Of a stretch of DNA of 64,000 bases, positions 44,168-52,861 are shown in pieces. The stretch covers positions 39,059 through 103,058 of the forward strand of contig JAYPQA010000010.1 in assembly GCA_038131695.1 (NCBI GenBank), written 5' to 3'. Position numbers and translations under genes: made by a program. The notes beneath the pieces are model-generated. The model ran no database searches. It was given only the letters and a program-made list of their open reading frames with translations, and was not told the DNA's origin. This DNA comes from JADHLK01 sp038131695. GTDB taxonomy: Bacteria > Pseudomonadota > Alphaproteobacteria > Puniceispirillales > Puniceispirillaceae. The first letter of the stretch is position 1. Each line of letters begins with the position of its first letter.

Positions 44168-46957
44168 TCACTTTTTCAGCTGCGCCAATATGGCAAAGGG
44201 CGAATCCGGGTTAGGCTGGCGATCGGCAGGCCGCCCGCCCTTGCCCCGCCCGGCATCTGTGCGGCCAGACTTGCCCGGCTTGCGATCCGGCTGGCCAGCC
44301 CGTTTTTGGTGAGGGTTTTGAGCTCGGGTCTGGTTCCGGTTGCGGTTCTGATTGGGGCGGTGCGCCGCGCCGGATTTGCCCCGCTGCGGGCGCGGCTTGC
44401 GGCGGAAGATTGGCACAGGCGGCTTCTCCGGCTGGGCGGCCTCTGGCTTGTCCGGGTCTGCCCCCGCCTCTGCCTCTGCTCTGTCTGCCTCTGCCTCAGC
44501 CTCTGCCTCTGCCGGTTCAGCGTCGGCAGCTTCAGGTTTCGCCGTTTCAGTCCCAGCCGGTTCAGTTCCAGCTGCTTCAGCCGGTCTCTCGCCCACCTTT
44601 TCAAAGCCCAAATCCGCCAGCATCAACGCCATTGTCGCATGGCTGGCCCCGGCGAGGGAGAGCATATCCTCGGTGATGGTGAAATCGCCTTCTCTGGCAG
44701 CGGCGCGGACCAGGGCGGCCACCCGCTCGACCATATCAACGCGCATCACCTTATCGCCAAAACGCCGATAGCCGCAGCTGAGCCAGAATTCATCCGGCGT
44801 GTCGCTGGTCGCAAAGCTGACCCGGCCTTCGGGCGGCGGCCCGGCTTCCGGCCAGTCCCCGTTCCAGAGCGACCAGAGCACGGCGCGCAGGGCAATCGGC
44901 GCGGGCTTCAGCATATCCGGCATATAGGCGGTCTCGGTGCCCAGCCGCACCCCGGCCCGGGCCAGCAGCGGCTTGTCCGTCTCCGGCATTTCTTTCAGCG
45001 CGGCGGCCAGCTGGGCGCGCGGCCGCGCCCCCAGCCCTTCATGGATTTGCCATAAAATGCCGCGCCCGCTGCCCGATATCGGCTCCATCCCCTCTAACGG
45101 CTGCGGGTCAGCCAGCGCCAAAAGTGGGCCCAGCACCGCCTCAATATGGGTGGTGAGACAGGTTTGCATCCGCTCGGCCATGCGTTGTTTTTGCTCCGGG
45201 CTAAGCAGGTCACTGTCGGCCACCTCAACGCGCGGGGCATAGAGGCTGTCCGATTTCACCAGCCGGGCAATCACCGCCTCGCGCCAATGCAGCTGGCCCT
45301 TGGCATCAATGGTAAAGGCGGCATCGGCTGAGGCCTGAACGGCCTTCACACGCCGTTCAATTTCATCCGGCAGGGCCTTGCGGGCAGCTGCCAGGATCAT
45401 GCGGGTTTCTTCTGAGTCAGCCAGGGCCGGGGCAAAGCGGAACCCGGTCAGCGTGCCGACCTCCTCTCCCTCGACCAGCACGGTGCCATCCATTCTTACT
45501 GAGGCGATCAAATTTTCAGCTTCCTTCATCCTGCGGATCAGATGCGCGGCCCGGCGGTCCACGAAACGCTGGGTCAGGCGGTTATGCAATTCATCTGATA
45601 CCCTGTCTTCCATGGCTCTGGCAAGCGCTGGCCATTCCGAGCCGCTGTCTGTCCAGCCGCCGCGCTGGGTGATATAGGTCCAGGTGCGGATATGGGCCAG
45701 ACGCGCCATCAGCGTATCGATATCCCCATCCAGCCGGTCCAGCCGGGTCATCTGGGCCGCCACCCAGCGCCTGTCCAGCACGCCATTTTTCGCCAAATCC
45801 GCAAAAATCCGCGCCAGCATGGTGGTATGGCTGTCGGTCAGGCTCTGGCGAAAATCGGGGATCTGCGCCACTTCCCAGAGCAGGCGCACCCGGCCCGGGG
45901 ACTCTGCCAGCGCCCGCACCTCAGCCCGGTCCGCCAGCTGGGCAAGGCTTTGCTGATCCACCGCATCGCCCTTGCGCGCCAGAAACGGATGGGGCGGCGG
46001 GGCCTCCAGCGATTTCAGCAACCCGTCCAGCCGGTCAAAATCAAGCGCCCGGCTGCGCCAGAAAAATTGTCGCAAGGGCGGGAATTGATGCGTTTCAATC
46101 GCCTCTATCATCTCCTGTTCCAGCGGGCGGGCGGCTTCGGTCACGCCAAAGCTGCCATCGCTGGTATGGCGGCCGGCCCGGCCGGCTATCTGGGCCAGCT
46201 CGGCAGCGGTCAGCTGGCGGATATGGCGGCCATCAAATTTTGTGTCAGCCGCCAGCGCGACATGGGCAATATCCATATTCAGCCCCATCCCGATCGCGTC
46301 TGTTGCGATCAGGAAATCCACATCGCCTGACTGGTAGAGTTCAACCTGGGCATTGCGCGTGCGCGGGCTGAGCGCGCCCATCACCACCGCCGCCCCGCCG
46401 CGCTGGCGGCGCACCAGCTCTGCCAGCTGATAGACCTCTGCAGCGGAAAAGGCGACAATGGCCGAGCGGCGCGGCAGGCGGGTTACCTTGCGCTGGCCGG
46501 CATAAGAGAGGCGCGAGAAACGGGCGCGGCTCTCAAAACGGGCTTCTGGCAACAGCTTTTTCAAGAGCGGGCGCGCTGTCTCTGCCCCCATGAACAGCGT
46601 TTCATGCTGGCCGCGGCTATGCAAAATCCGGTCGGTGAAGACATGGCCGCGCTCACGATCACCGGCCAGCTGCACCTCATCTATCGCAAGGCAGTGAACC
46701 GGCCTGTCCAGCGGCATCGCCTCTACCGTGCAGCAGAACCAGCGCGCCTGGGGCGGGATGATTTTTTCCTCGCCCGTGATCAACGCAACCCTGGCCGCCC
46801 CGACGCGGGCCACCATCCGGTCATAATTCTCGCGCGCCAGAAGCCGCAGCGGAAAGCCGATCAGGCCGGTCTCATGGCCCAGCAACCGCTCCATCGCATA
46901 ATGGGTTTTGCCGGTATTGGTCGGGCCGAGCAGAACAGTGATTTGGGACGGGGACAT
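44168..46957 (-). CDS. Suv3-like DExH-box RNA/DNA helicase
   Basis: A 929-residue superfamily 2 helicase related to mitochondrial SUV3, a component of RNA degradation. I chose ATG 46957 (MSPSQITVLLGPTNTGKT); a TTG at 47020 would add 21 residues. Motif I is GPTNTGKTHYAME, motif II AIDEVQLAGD (DEVQ), and the second RecA domain has FLIATDAIGMGLNMDIAHVA and QIAGRAGRH. The C-terminal 160 residues are low-complexity: Glu/Ala repeats around 760-800, then an Arg/Lys/Gly/Asn-rich stretch, likely disordered and RNA-binding. The S4 protein follows after 19 bp. Confidence 0.92.
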   Translation of the reverse strand: MSPSQITVLLGPTNTGKTHYAMERLLGHETGLIGFPLRLLARENYDRMVARVGAARVALITGEEKIIPPQARWFCCTVEAMPLDRPVHCLAIDEVQLAGDRERGHVFTDRILHSRGQHETLFMGAETARPLLKKLLPEARFESRARFSRLSYAGQRKVTRLPRRSAIVAFSAAEVYQLAELVRRQRGGAAVVMGALSPRTRNAQVELYQSGDVDFLIATDAIGMGLNMDIAHVALAADTKFDGRHIRQLTAAELAQIAGRAGRHTSDGSFGVTEAARPLEQEMIEAIETHQFPPLRQFFWRSRALDFDRLDGLLKSLEAPPPHPFLARKGDAVDQQSLAQLADRAEVRALAESPGRVRLLWEVAQIPDFRQSLTDSHTTMLARIFADLAKNGVLDRRWVAAQMTRLDRLDGDIDTLMARLAHIRTWTYITQRGGWTDSGSEWPALARAMEDRVSDELHNRLTQRFVDRRAAHLIRRMKEAENLIASVRMDGTVLVEGEEVGTLTGFRFAPALADSEETRMILAAARKALPDEIERRVKAVQASADAAFTIDAKGQLHWREAVIARLVKSDSLYAPRVEVADSDLLSPEQKQRMAERMQTCLTTHIEAVLGPLLALADPQPLEGMEPISGSGRGILWQIHEGLGARPRAQLAAALKEMPETDKPLLARAGVRLGTETAYMPDMLKPAPIALRAVLWSLWNGDWPEAGPPPEGRVSFATSDTPDEFWLSCGYRRFGDKVMRVDMVERVAALVRAAAREGDFTITEDMLSLAGASHATMALMLADLGFEKVGERPAEAAGTEPAGTETAKPEAADAEPAEAEAEAEADRAEAEAGADPDKPEAAQPEKPPVPIFRRKPRPQRGKSGAAHRPNQNRNRNQTRAQNPHQKRAGQPDRKPGKSGRTDAGRGKGGRPADRQPNPDSPFAILAQLKK

Positions 46958-47091
46958 GGCGGCGACCGGACAGGCTGGCAGAACAGGGTTTGGGCGAAAC
47001 AGGGTTTGGTCAGGACTCAAAATATCAGACCAAGACTATGCCGCAAGCCTCCCGCCCCGGCAAGAGGGAGGACAAGGATTAGGGGGAGAAG

Positions 47092-47511
47092 TTATTTTTT
47101 ATTTCTAAAGAGTTTTCTAATAAATTGAAGAATTAAATTTGCTCTTTTTGAGTGTTCAGCACCTTTCTTTTGCCTTATTGAATTTCCAATATAATTCTCA
47201 ACCCTCTCTTTGTCTCTTTTTCTGTTTAACTGGATTTCTCCTTTGGAAAATTTCCTATCCCAAATTATTTTATTCCTCTTAATCCAATAGTGCGAATTGC
47301 ATTTTTGACCCCAGTTGCCAACTGATGGAAACAGGGAAACTGTCTCACCATCAAAAGATATTTGCCATCTCGCTGGGCTCAAAGGAGTCACAACATACGA
47401 ACCACATCCACAAAAACACAGATGCTTGGCTGTTTTATATTTCATTGACACATAGAGCGTATTCTTCGTCATTTTAGATGGAATGAATTCTACAAAATTA
47501 ACCTCAATCAT
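47092..47511 (-). CDS. DUF6527-like protein, orphan in an AT-rich patch
   Basis: A 139-residue protein (ATG 47511; GTG 47547 is an alternative) with the pattern HLCFCGCG followed by VVTPLSPARWQISFDGETVS and GNWGQKCNSHYWIKRNKI. This Cys/His-rich layout resembles DUF6527, a family reported in bacterial ubiquitin-like conjugation loci with multiubiquitin and E1/E2-like partners. The Cys and His residues could hold zinc. None of those partners is nearby: a Suv3-like helicase lies on one side and aconitase on the other. Base composition is much more AT-rich than the flanks, pointing to recent acquisition. The C-terminal 40 residues are Lys/Arg-rich. Confidence 0.72.
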   Translation of the reverse strand: MIEVNFVEFIPSKMTKNTLYVSMKYKTAKHLCFCGCGSYVVTPLSPARWQISFDGETVSLFPSVGNWGQKCNSHYWIKRNKIIWDRKFSKGEIQLNRKRDKERVENYIGNSIRQKKGAEHSKRANLILQFIRKLFRNKK

Positions 47512-47629
47512 GAGCTTGAGGCCAATAGTTGCCAATTGAATCTCCACTCAACCCATATACAGATTGATACTCTTTTTCCTGGGGGGAAAAGTAAAATTCC
47601 TAACACCATATATTGTATAATTGTCCCGC

Positions 47630-47665
47630 AAAAAAACCGCCCCCTTCAGGGCGGTTCTTTTTTTT
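47630..47665. terminator. Bidirectional intrinsic terminator after acnA
   Basis: AACCGCCC (47635-47642), loop CCTTCA, GGGCGGTT (47649-47656), flanked by an A-run on the left and a T-run (47658-47665) on the right. The left A-run gives the U-tract for acnA transcripts leftward; it lies 70 bp beyond the acnA stop. Confidence 0.85.
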
Positions 47666-47735
47666 CGTCAGATGTTTGCCAAAAGCTGATCCGCGGCTTG
47701 GCCCAAGATCAGCCCCCCCGGCGCGCGCGCCTTTA

Positions 47736-50414
47736 TCAGGCGGCGGCCAGCTGGCGCAGGACGAAATGCAAAATCCCGCCATGCCGGTAATAATCAGCCT
47801 CGCCATCAGTATCAATGCGGGCCAGCAGCGCAATCTCCTTCTGGCGGCCATCGCCATAGGTGATGCGGGCGGTAACCTCCATCGCCGGACGCACCCCATC
47901 AGCCAGCCCAACCAGATCAATCACCTCATCACCGGTCAGCCCCAGGCTCTCGCGCCCCTCGCCCTTGGCAAATTGCAGCGGCAAAACGCCCATGCCAATG
48001 AGGTTGGAGCGGTGAATCCGCTCAAAGCTCTCGGCAATCACGGCGGACACGCCCAGCAGGCGGGTGCCCTTGGCCGCCCAATCGCGGCTGGAGCCGGTGC
48101 CATATTCGGCCCCGCCAATCACCACCAGCGGCGTGCCTTCTGCGGCATAGCGCATCGCCACATCATAGAGCGGGGCCACCTCGCCAGAGGGCAGATGGCG
48201 GGCAAAGCCGCCGGTGGTTTCCGGGGCCGCCTCATTGCGCAGGCGGATATTGGCAAAGGTGCCGCGCATCATAATTTGGTGATTGCCGCGCCGCGCGCCA
48301 TAGGAATTGAAATCATGCGGCCTGATTTGCCGCTCGGTCAGGAAATCACCGGCCGGGCTGTCACGCCGGATAGAGCCAGCCGGGCTGATATGATCAGTGG
48401 TGATGGAATCGCCAAGCAAGGCCAGCACCCGCGCCCCGGTAATATCGCCGCCGGTCTGCGGAACCTCTGCTGTCATCCCTTCAAAATAGGGCGGGTTCTG
48501 GACATAGGTAGAGCCATCATCCCAATCATAGGTCAGCCCGCCTGAGCCGGCAATCGCCTGCCATTCGGCCGGGCCGGCAAACACATCGGCATAGCGGCGC
48601 TGGAACATCTCGCGGCTGACCACCTCATCCAGCACGGCGCGCACCGCCTCATTTGACGGCCAGATATCGCGCAGATAGACCGGCTCGCCATCACTGCCAA
48701 TTCCCAGCGGGTCCTCATTCATCACCTTGGTGACCGACCCGGCCAGCGCATAGGCCACAACCAGCGGCGGGCTGGCCAGATAATTGGCCGCTACATGGGG
48801 GCTGATCCGGCCTTCAAAATTGCGGTTGCCGGAAAGCACCGAGGTGACAATCAGCTCGCCCTCTTCTACCGCGCTGGCCAGATCATCTGCCAGCGGGCCG
48901 GAATTGCCGATACAGGTGGTGCAGCCATAGCCGACCGTGTGAAAGCCAAGGGCTTCGAGATGCGGGGTCAGCCCGGCCTTGTCCAGATAATCGGTCACCA
49001 CCTGGGAGCCTGGCGCCAGCGAGGTCTTGACATGGCCCGGCACAGCCAGCCCCTTTTCATGCGCTGCCTTGGCCAGCAAGCCGGCCGCGATCAGAACGCT
49101 GGGGTTGGAGGTGTTGGTGCAGCTGGTGATCGCCGCTATCACCACATCGCCGTCAGACAGGCTGGTATCAGAGCCCGCCACAGGCTGGGATTTCGGGGCC
49201 GTGCGGCCTGCCGCCTCTTTGAGCGTGCCGGCAAAGCTGGCCGCCACATCCGGCAGATTGACCCGGTCCTGCGGGCGCTTGGGCCCGGCCATGGAGGGCA
49301 CAACCTCAGCCAGATTGAGCGAGAGCGTATCGGTAAAGACCGGCGCATCCTCAGCTGAGTGCCACATACCCTGAGCCTTGGCATAGGCTTCAACCAGCGC
49401 GATCCGCCCCTCATCCCGGCCGGTCAGGTTGAGATAATTCACCGTCTCGCCATCAATCGGGAAAAAGCCGCAGGTCGCGCCATATTCCGGGGCCATATTG
49501 GCAATGGTTGCCCGATCCGCCAGCGAGAGCTGATCCACCCCGGGGCCGTAAAATTCAACAAATTTGCCGACCACGCCTTTTTTGCGCAAGGCTTCGACAA
49601 TCATCAAAACCAAATCGGTGGCGGTGGCCCCTTCGGGCAGCCGGCCTTCCAGATAAAAGCCGATCACATCCGGGATCAGCATGGAAATCGGCTGGCCCAG
49701 CATGGAGCTTTCCGCCTCAATCCCGCCAACGCCCCAGCCCAGCACCGCCAGACCATTGACCATAGTCGTATGGCTGTCTGTGCCGACCACGGAATCCGGA
49801 TAGGCAATCTGGCTGCCATCCTCTTCGCGCGTCCAGACCGTTTGCGCCAGATATTCCAGATTCACCTGATGGCAAATGCCGGTGCCCGGCGGCACGACGC
49901 GGAAATTGGAAAAAGCCTTGGAGCCCCAGCGCAGGAACTGATAGCGCTCAGCATTGCGTTCAAATTCAATTTGCGTGTTGCGGCTGGCGGCATCAGCGCT
50001 GCCAAAATGATCCACCATCACCGAATGATCGATCACCAGATCAACCGGCGAGAGCGGATTGATCTTTTCCGGATTGCCGCCAATCTGGCCCATCGCATCG
50101 CGCATCGCGGCCAAATCCACCACCGCCGGCACGCCGGTGAAATCCTGCATCAGCACTCTGGACGGGCGAAAGGCGATCTCACGCGGGCTGTCATTTTTGC
50201 CTGACCAGGTCGCCACCGCCTCTATATCCTCGGCTGTGACCGAGCTGCCATCCTGATTGCGCAGCAGATTTTCCAGCAGCACCTTCATCGAATAGGGCAG
50301 CCGGGAAACGGACGGGTAAGTCTTGGCCAGTTCGGCCAGGGAATAATAGCTATAGGTTTGGCCAGCTGCTTCCAGCTGCTGGCGGCAGGCATCACGCAGG
50401 TCGGTGCTCATCAA
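47736..50414 (-). CDS. acnA: Aconitate hydratase A
   Basis: Aconitase interconverts citrate and isocitrate in the TCA cycle using a [4Fe-4S] cluster. The 892-residue protein matches AcnA/IRP-type length. Motifs seen are VVPPGTGICHQVNLEYLAQ, VGTDSHTTMVNGLAVLGWGV around residue 205, the cluster Cys in ITSCTNTSNPSVLIAAGLLA and GYGCTTCIGNSGPL, and the swivel domain GGAEYGTGSSRDWAAKG with the catalytic Ser. It is divergent from ccmA across 190 bp. A strong terminator follows its stop. Confidence 0.97.
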   Translation of the reverse strand: MMSTDLRDACRQQLEAAGQTYSYYSLAELAKTYPSVSRLPYSMKVLLENLLRNQDGSSVTAEDIEAVATWSGKNDSPREIAFRPSRVLMQDFTGVPAVVDLAAMRDAMGQIGGNPEKINPLSPVDLVIDHSVMVDHFGSADAASRNTQIEFERNAERYQFLRWGSKAFSNFRVVPPGTGICHQVNLEYLAQTVWTREEDGSQIAYPDSVVGTDSHTTMVNGLAVLGWGVGGIEAESSMLGQPISMLIPDVIGFYLEGRLPEGATATDLVLMIVEALRKKGVVGKFVEFYGPGVDQLSLADRATIANMAPEYGATCGFFPIDGETVNYLNLTGRDEGRIALVEAYAKAQGMWHSAEDAPVFTDTLSLNLAEVVPSMAGPKRPQDRVNLPDVAASFAGTLKEAAGRTAPKSQPVAGSDTSLSDGDVVIAAITSCTNTSNPSVLIAAGLLAKAAHEKGLAVPGHVKTSLAPGSQVVTDYLDKAGLTPHLEALGFHTVGYGCTTCIGNSGPLADDLASAVEEGELIVTSVLSGNRNFEGRISPHVAANYLASPPLVVAYALAGSVTKVMNEDPLGIGSDGEPVYLRDIWPSNEAVRAVLDEVVSREMFQRRYADVFAGPAEWQAIAGSGGLTYDWDDGSTYVQNPPYFEGMTAEVPQTGGDITGARVLALLGDSITTDHISPAGSIRRDSPAGDFLTERQIRPHDFNSYGARRGNHQIMMRGTFANIRLRNEAAPETTGGFARHLPSGEVAPLYDVAMRYAAEGTPLVVIGGAEYGTGSSRDWAAKGTRLLGVSAVIAESFERIHRSNLIGMGVLPLQFAKGEGRESLGLTGDEVIDLVGLADGVRPAMEVTARITYGDGRQKEIALLARIDTDGEADYYRHGGILHFVLRQLAAA

Positions 50415-50604
50415 AAGGTCTCCCCGATGTCAGTAGGCTCTGAAAAAAATCTGATGGCGGCCGGATGAGGTGCGCCTGCACCCGGTCTTGCCAGCATCTT
50501 GTAGCCTAATTCGCCTGGTTTTTCCAGCCCCCTTCGCCTTGTTTGCGCGCCCCGGCTGACAAATCGCTGGACCGGCGGGGCTGGCAAACGCTAAAGATAG
50601 GGCG

Positions 50605-51249
50605 ATGGCGACACAGACACAAAAACAGCTGCATTGGCAGGGCCTCAGCTTGCGGCGCGGGGGCCGGCTGTTGTTCGACCGGCTGGAAGGCCAGCTGGCC
50701 GCCGGCGAGATGCTGCATCTGACCGGCCCGAACGGGGCAGGCAAGACCAGCTTGCTGCGGATCATGGCCGGGCTGGCGGTCCCGGATGCCGGGCAGGTTC
50801 GGCTGGATGAGCAGGCCTGGCCGGATCGCGAGGCCGGTTTGCCGCTCTGCTGGCTGGGCCATGCCACCGGCCTGTTGCCGAATTTGACCGGGCGGCAGAA
50901 TCTGCATCTGGCAGGACAGATAGCCGCTGCAAACGACAGGGCCCTCTCCGGCTGGACAGACGGGGATGGGGATATTTTTGCCATTGCCCGCTTTATCGAT
51001 CAGCCGGTGCGCCAGCTCTCACAAGGCCAGCTGCGCCGCCTTGCCCTGAGCCGCCTGCTCTTGTCTGAGCCGCAGGCAATCTGGCTGCTGGATGAGCCGG
51101 ACACCGCCCTGGATGCGGCCAGCCGGGCGGCGCTGGATCAGCTGCTGGCCCGCCATTGCGCGCGCGGCGGGCGCATGATTATCACCCGCCATGCCCCGCC
51201 TGCTGATTTTGCCCCGCACCGGGAGCTGGCCTTAAAGGGGGCGGGATGA
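50605..51249 (+). CDS. ccmA: Heme ABC exporter ATP-binding protein CcmA
   Basis: CcmA is the ATPase of the system I cytochrome c maturation complex, which releases holo-CcmE from CcmC. The 214 residues show Walker A GPNGAGKTSLL (residues 41-51), a Q-loop region, the ABC signature LSQGQLRRLALSRLLLSEP, and Walker B AIWLLDEPDTALD. The start at 50605 lies 190 bp from the divergent acnA gene. It overlaps ccmB by 4 bp and opens the ccmABCD unit; ccmE, F, G and H are not in this window. Confidence 0.95.
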   Translation: MATQTQKQLHWQGLSLRRGGRLLFDRLEGQLAAGEMLHLTGPNGAGKTSLLRIMAGLAVPDAGQVRLDEQAWPDREAGLPLCWLGHATGLLPNLTGRQNLHLAGQIAAANDRALSGWTDGDGDIFAIARFIDQPVRQLSQGQLRRLALSRLLLSEPQAIWLLDEPDTALDAASRAALDQLLARHCARGGRMIITRHAPPADFAPHRELALKGAG

Positions 51250-51920
51250 TGCGGTTTTTCCTGACCTGTCTTGGGGCTGATTTGCGCGCCAGCCTGGCGC
51301 AGCCGGGGGATATTCTGGCCCAGCTCGGCTTTTTTGTGATGATAACGGCCCTGTTCGTGCTGGCTGCCGGTCCGGAGGGTGACCGGCTGGTGCTGATCGG
51401 GCTGGCCGGGCTGTGGATGGCGGCCCTGGCCAGCATGGTGCCAGCCTTTGACCGTCTTTATGAGGCAGAAGCCCGCTCTGGCTGGCTGGACCAGCTGCTG
51501 GTCAGCCCGCAGCCGCTATGGCTATTCGTGCTGGCCAAGGTGGCCGGCTATTATATCAGCCATGCTGTCCCGCTGCTGCTGGTCAGCCCGCTGATGATGG
51601 TTTGGCTCACTTTGCCGCTGGCCCTGTTGCCGGTGCTGCTGGCCAGCCTGGGGTTGGGGCTGGCCGGGCTGGTTCTGCTGGGGGCGCTGGGCGCGGCCCT
51701 GACAGTGGGGGCGCGGCGCGGGGCGATTTTGGCCGCGATACTGGTTTTGCCGCTCTCCGTGCCGCTGTTGATTTTCGGCGTGCTGGCCGGGCAGGCCGCC
51801 CTCAGCCAGACCCCGGCAGCCCCGCATCTCCAGCTTCTGGCAGCCGCCGTGCTGTTTTTGCTGGTTATCGTGCCGATGGCCACCGGATTTGCCTTGCGAA
51901 CGGCAGCAGAAAATGGCTAA
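51246..51920 (+). CDS. ccmB: Heme exporter membrane protein CcmB
   Basis: CcmB is the membrane permease partner of CcmA in c-type cytochrome maturation. The 224-residue protein has six predicted transmembrane helices and the FDRLYEAEARSGWLDQLLVS loop that is conserved in the family, followed by PLWLFVLAKVAGYYISHAVP. Its start ATG overlaps the ccmA stop by 4 bp, and ccmC begins 11 bp downstream, so all are one operon. Confidence 0.95.
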   Translation: MMRFFLTCLGADLRASLAQPGDILAQLGFFVMITALFVLAAGPEGDRLVLIGLAGLWMAALASMVPAFDRLYEAEARSGWLDQLLVSPQPLWLFVLAKVAGYYISHAVPLLLVSPLMMVWLTLPLALLPVLLASLGLGLAGLVLLGALGAALTVGARRGAILAAILVLPLSVPLLIFGVLAGQAALSQTPAAPHLQLLAAAVLFLLVIVPMATGFALRTAAENG

Positions 51921-51931
51921 CAAGAAGCATC

Positions 51932-52654
51932 ATGTTTGATTATCTGGCAAATCCCGGCCGGTTTATGCGGCTGTCTGGTATTATGATCTGGCCGCTGCGT
52001 GGAATTGCGCTGGCCGGTCTGGTGATTGGCAGTTGGCTGGGGCTGGCCGGGTCGCCAGCCGATTACCAGCAGGGCGAGGCGGTGCGGCTGATGTATGTCC
52101 ATGTGCCTGCTGCCTGGCTGGCGCTGTCCTCTTATCTGATGCTGGGGCTGGCCAGCCTGTTTTTCATTGTCTGGCGGCATCCGCTGGCAGATATTGCCGC
52201 GCGTGCCATTGCCCCGGCCGGCACCGGCTTTGCTTTTTTGACGCTTGTGACCGGGGCCTTGTGGGGCGCGCCGATTTGGGGAACCTGGTGGGTCTGGGAC
52301 GGGCGGCTGACCTCCATGCTGGTGCTGTTCTTTTTCTTTATCGGCTATCTGGCATTGGCGAACGGCTTTGACAGGCCGGAACGCGGGGCCCGCCCGGCCG
52401 CCATTCTGGCGATGGTTGGCGTGTTGAATCTGCCGATTGTCAAATTTTCAGTGGATTGGTGGAATACGCTGCACCAACCCGCCTCTATCCTGCGCTCCGG
52501 CGGCATGGCGATTGATCCGGCCATGCTCTGGCCGCTCTTTACCATGTTTGCCGGGTTGCAGGCCTTTTTCCTGCTGATGGTTATCCAGCGGATGCGTCTG
52601 TTGCTGGGGCAGGCGAGACTGGCCCGGCTGGCAGGCCAGCACGGGGCCAGCTGA
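51932..52654 (+). CDS. ccmC: Heme-handling protein CcmC
   Basis: CcmC is the integral membrane protein that loads heme onto CcmE. The 240 residues contain six predicted helices and the tryptophan-rich heme-binding WWD motif in GAPIWGTWWVWDGRLTSMLV. ATG 51932 is correct because the longer open frame upstream lies inside ccmB in another frame. Conserved His residues flank the motif (YVHVPAAWLAL and WWNTLHQPASI). The stop overlaps the ccmD start. Confidence 0.95.
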   Translation: MFDYLANPGRFMRLSGIMIWPLRGIALAGLVIGSWLGLAGSPADYQQGEAVRLMYVHVPAAWLALSSYLMLGLASLFFIVWRHPLADIAARAIAPAGTGFAFLTLVTGALWGAPIWGTWWVWDGRLTSMLVLFFFFIGYLALANGFDRPERGARPAAILAMVGVLNLPIVKFSVDWWNTLHQPASILRSGGMAIDPAMLWPLFTMFAGLQAFFLLMVIQRMRLLLGQARLARLAGQHGAS

Positions 52655-52833
52655 TGGCCGGGTTTTTTGCAATGGGCGGCTATGGGGTCTTTGTCTGGAC
52701 TGGCTGGGGGCTGACGCTGCTATTCGTGCTGTTGCTCTGGCTGCATACAGAGACGCGTCTGGCCCGGCTGGACCAGCTGCTGGAACAGGACAGAAAAACC
52801 GCGGAAAGCCCCTCTGAAAATCAGGGTGAATAA
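52654..52833 (+). CDS. ccmD: Heme exporter protein CcmD
   Basis: A 59-residue gene too short for common ORF cut-offs. ATG 52654 overlaps the ccmC stop (ATGA), and the product has MGGYGVFVWTGWGLTLL, matching the family's G-Y-x-x-F/Y-V-W start, one transmembrane helix (about residues 12-31), then a Leu/Arg/Glu-rich cytosolic segment. CcmD stabilises CcmE-CcmC-CcmAB interactions. The ribosome binding site lies inside ccmC. It closes the ccmABCD unit, 28 bp before the convergent RACo-like gene. Confidence 0.92.
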   Translation: MAGFFAMGGYGVFVWTGWGLTLLFVLLLWLHTETRLARLDQLLEQDRKTAESPSENQGE

Positions 52834-52861
52834 CCGGGTTGAACGCTGTTCCAGCTGCTGA

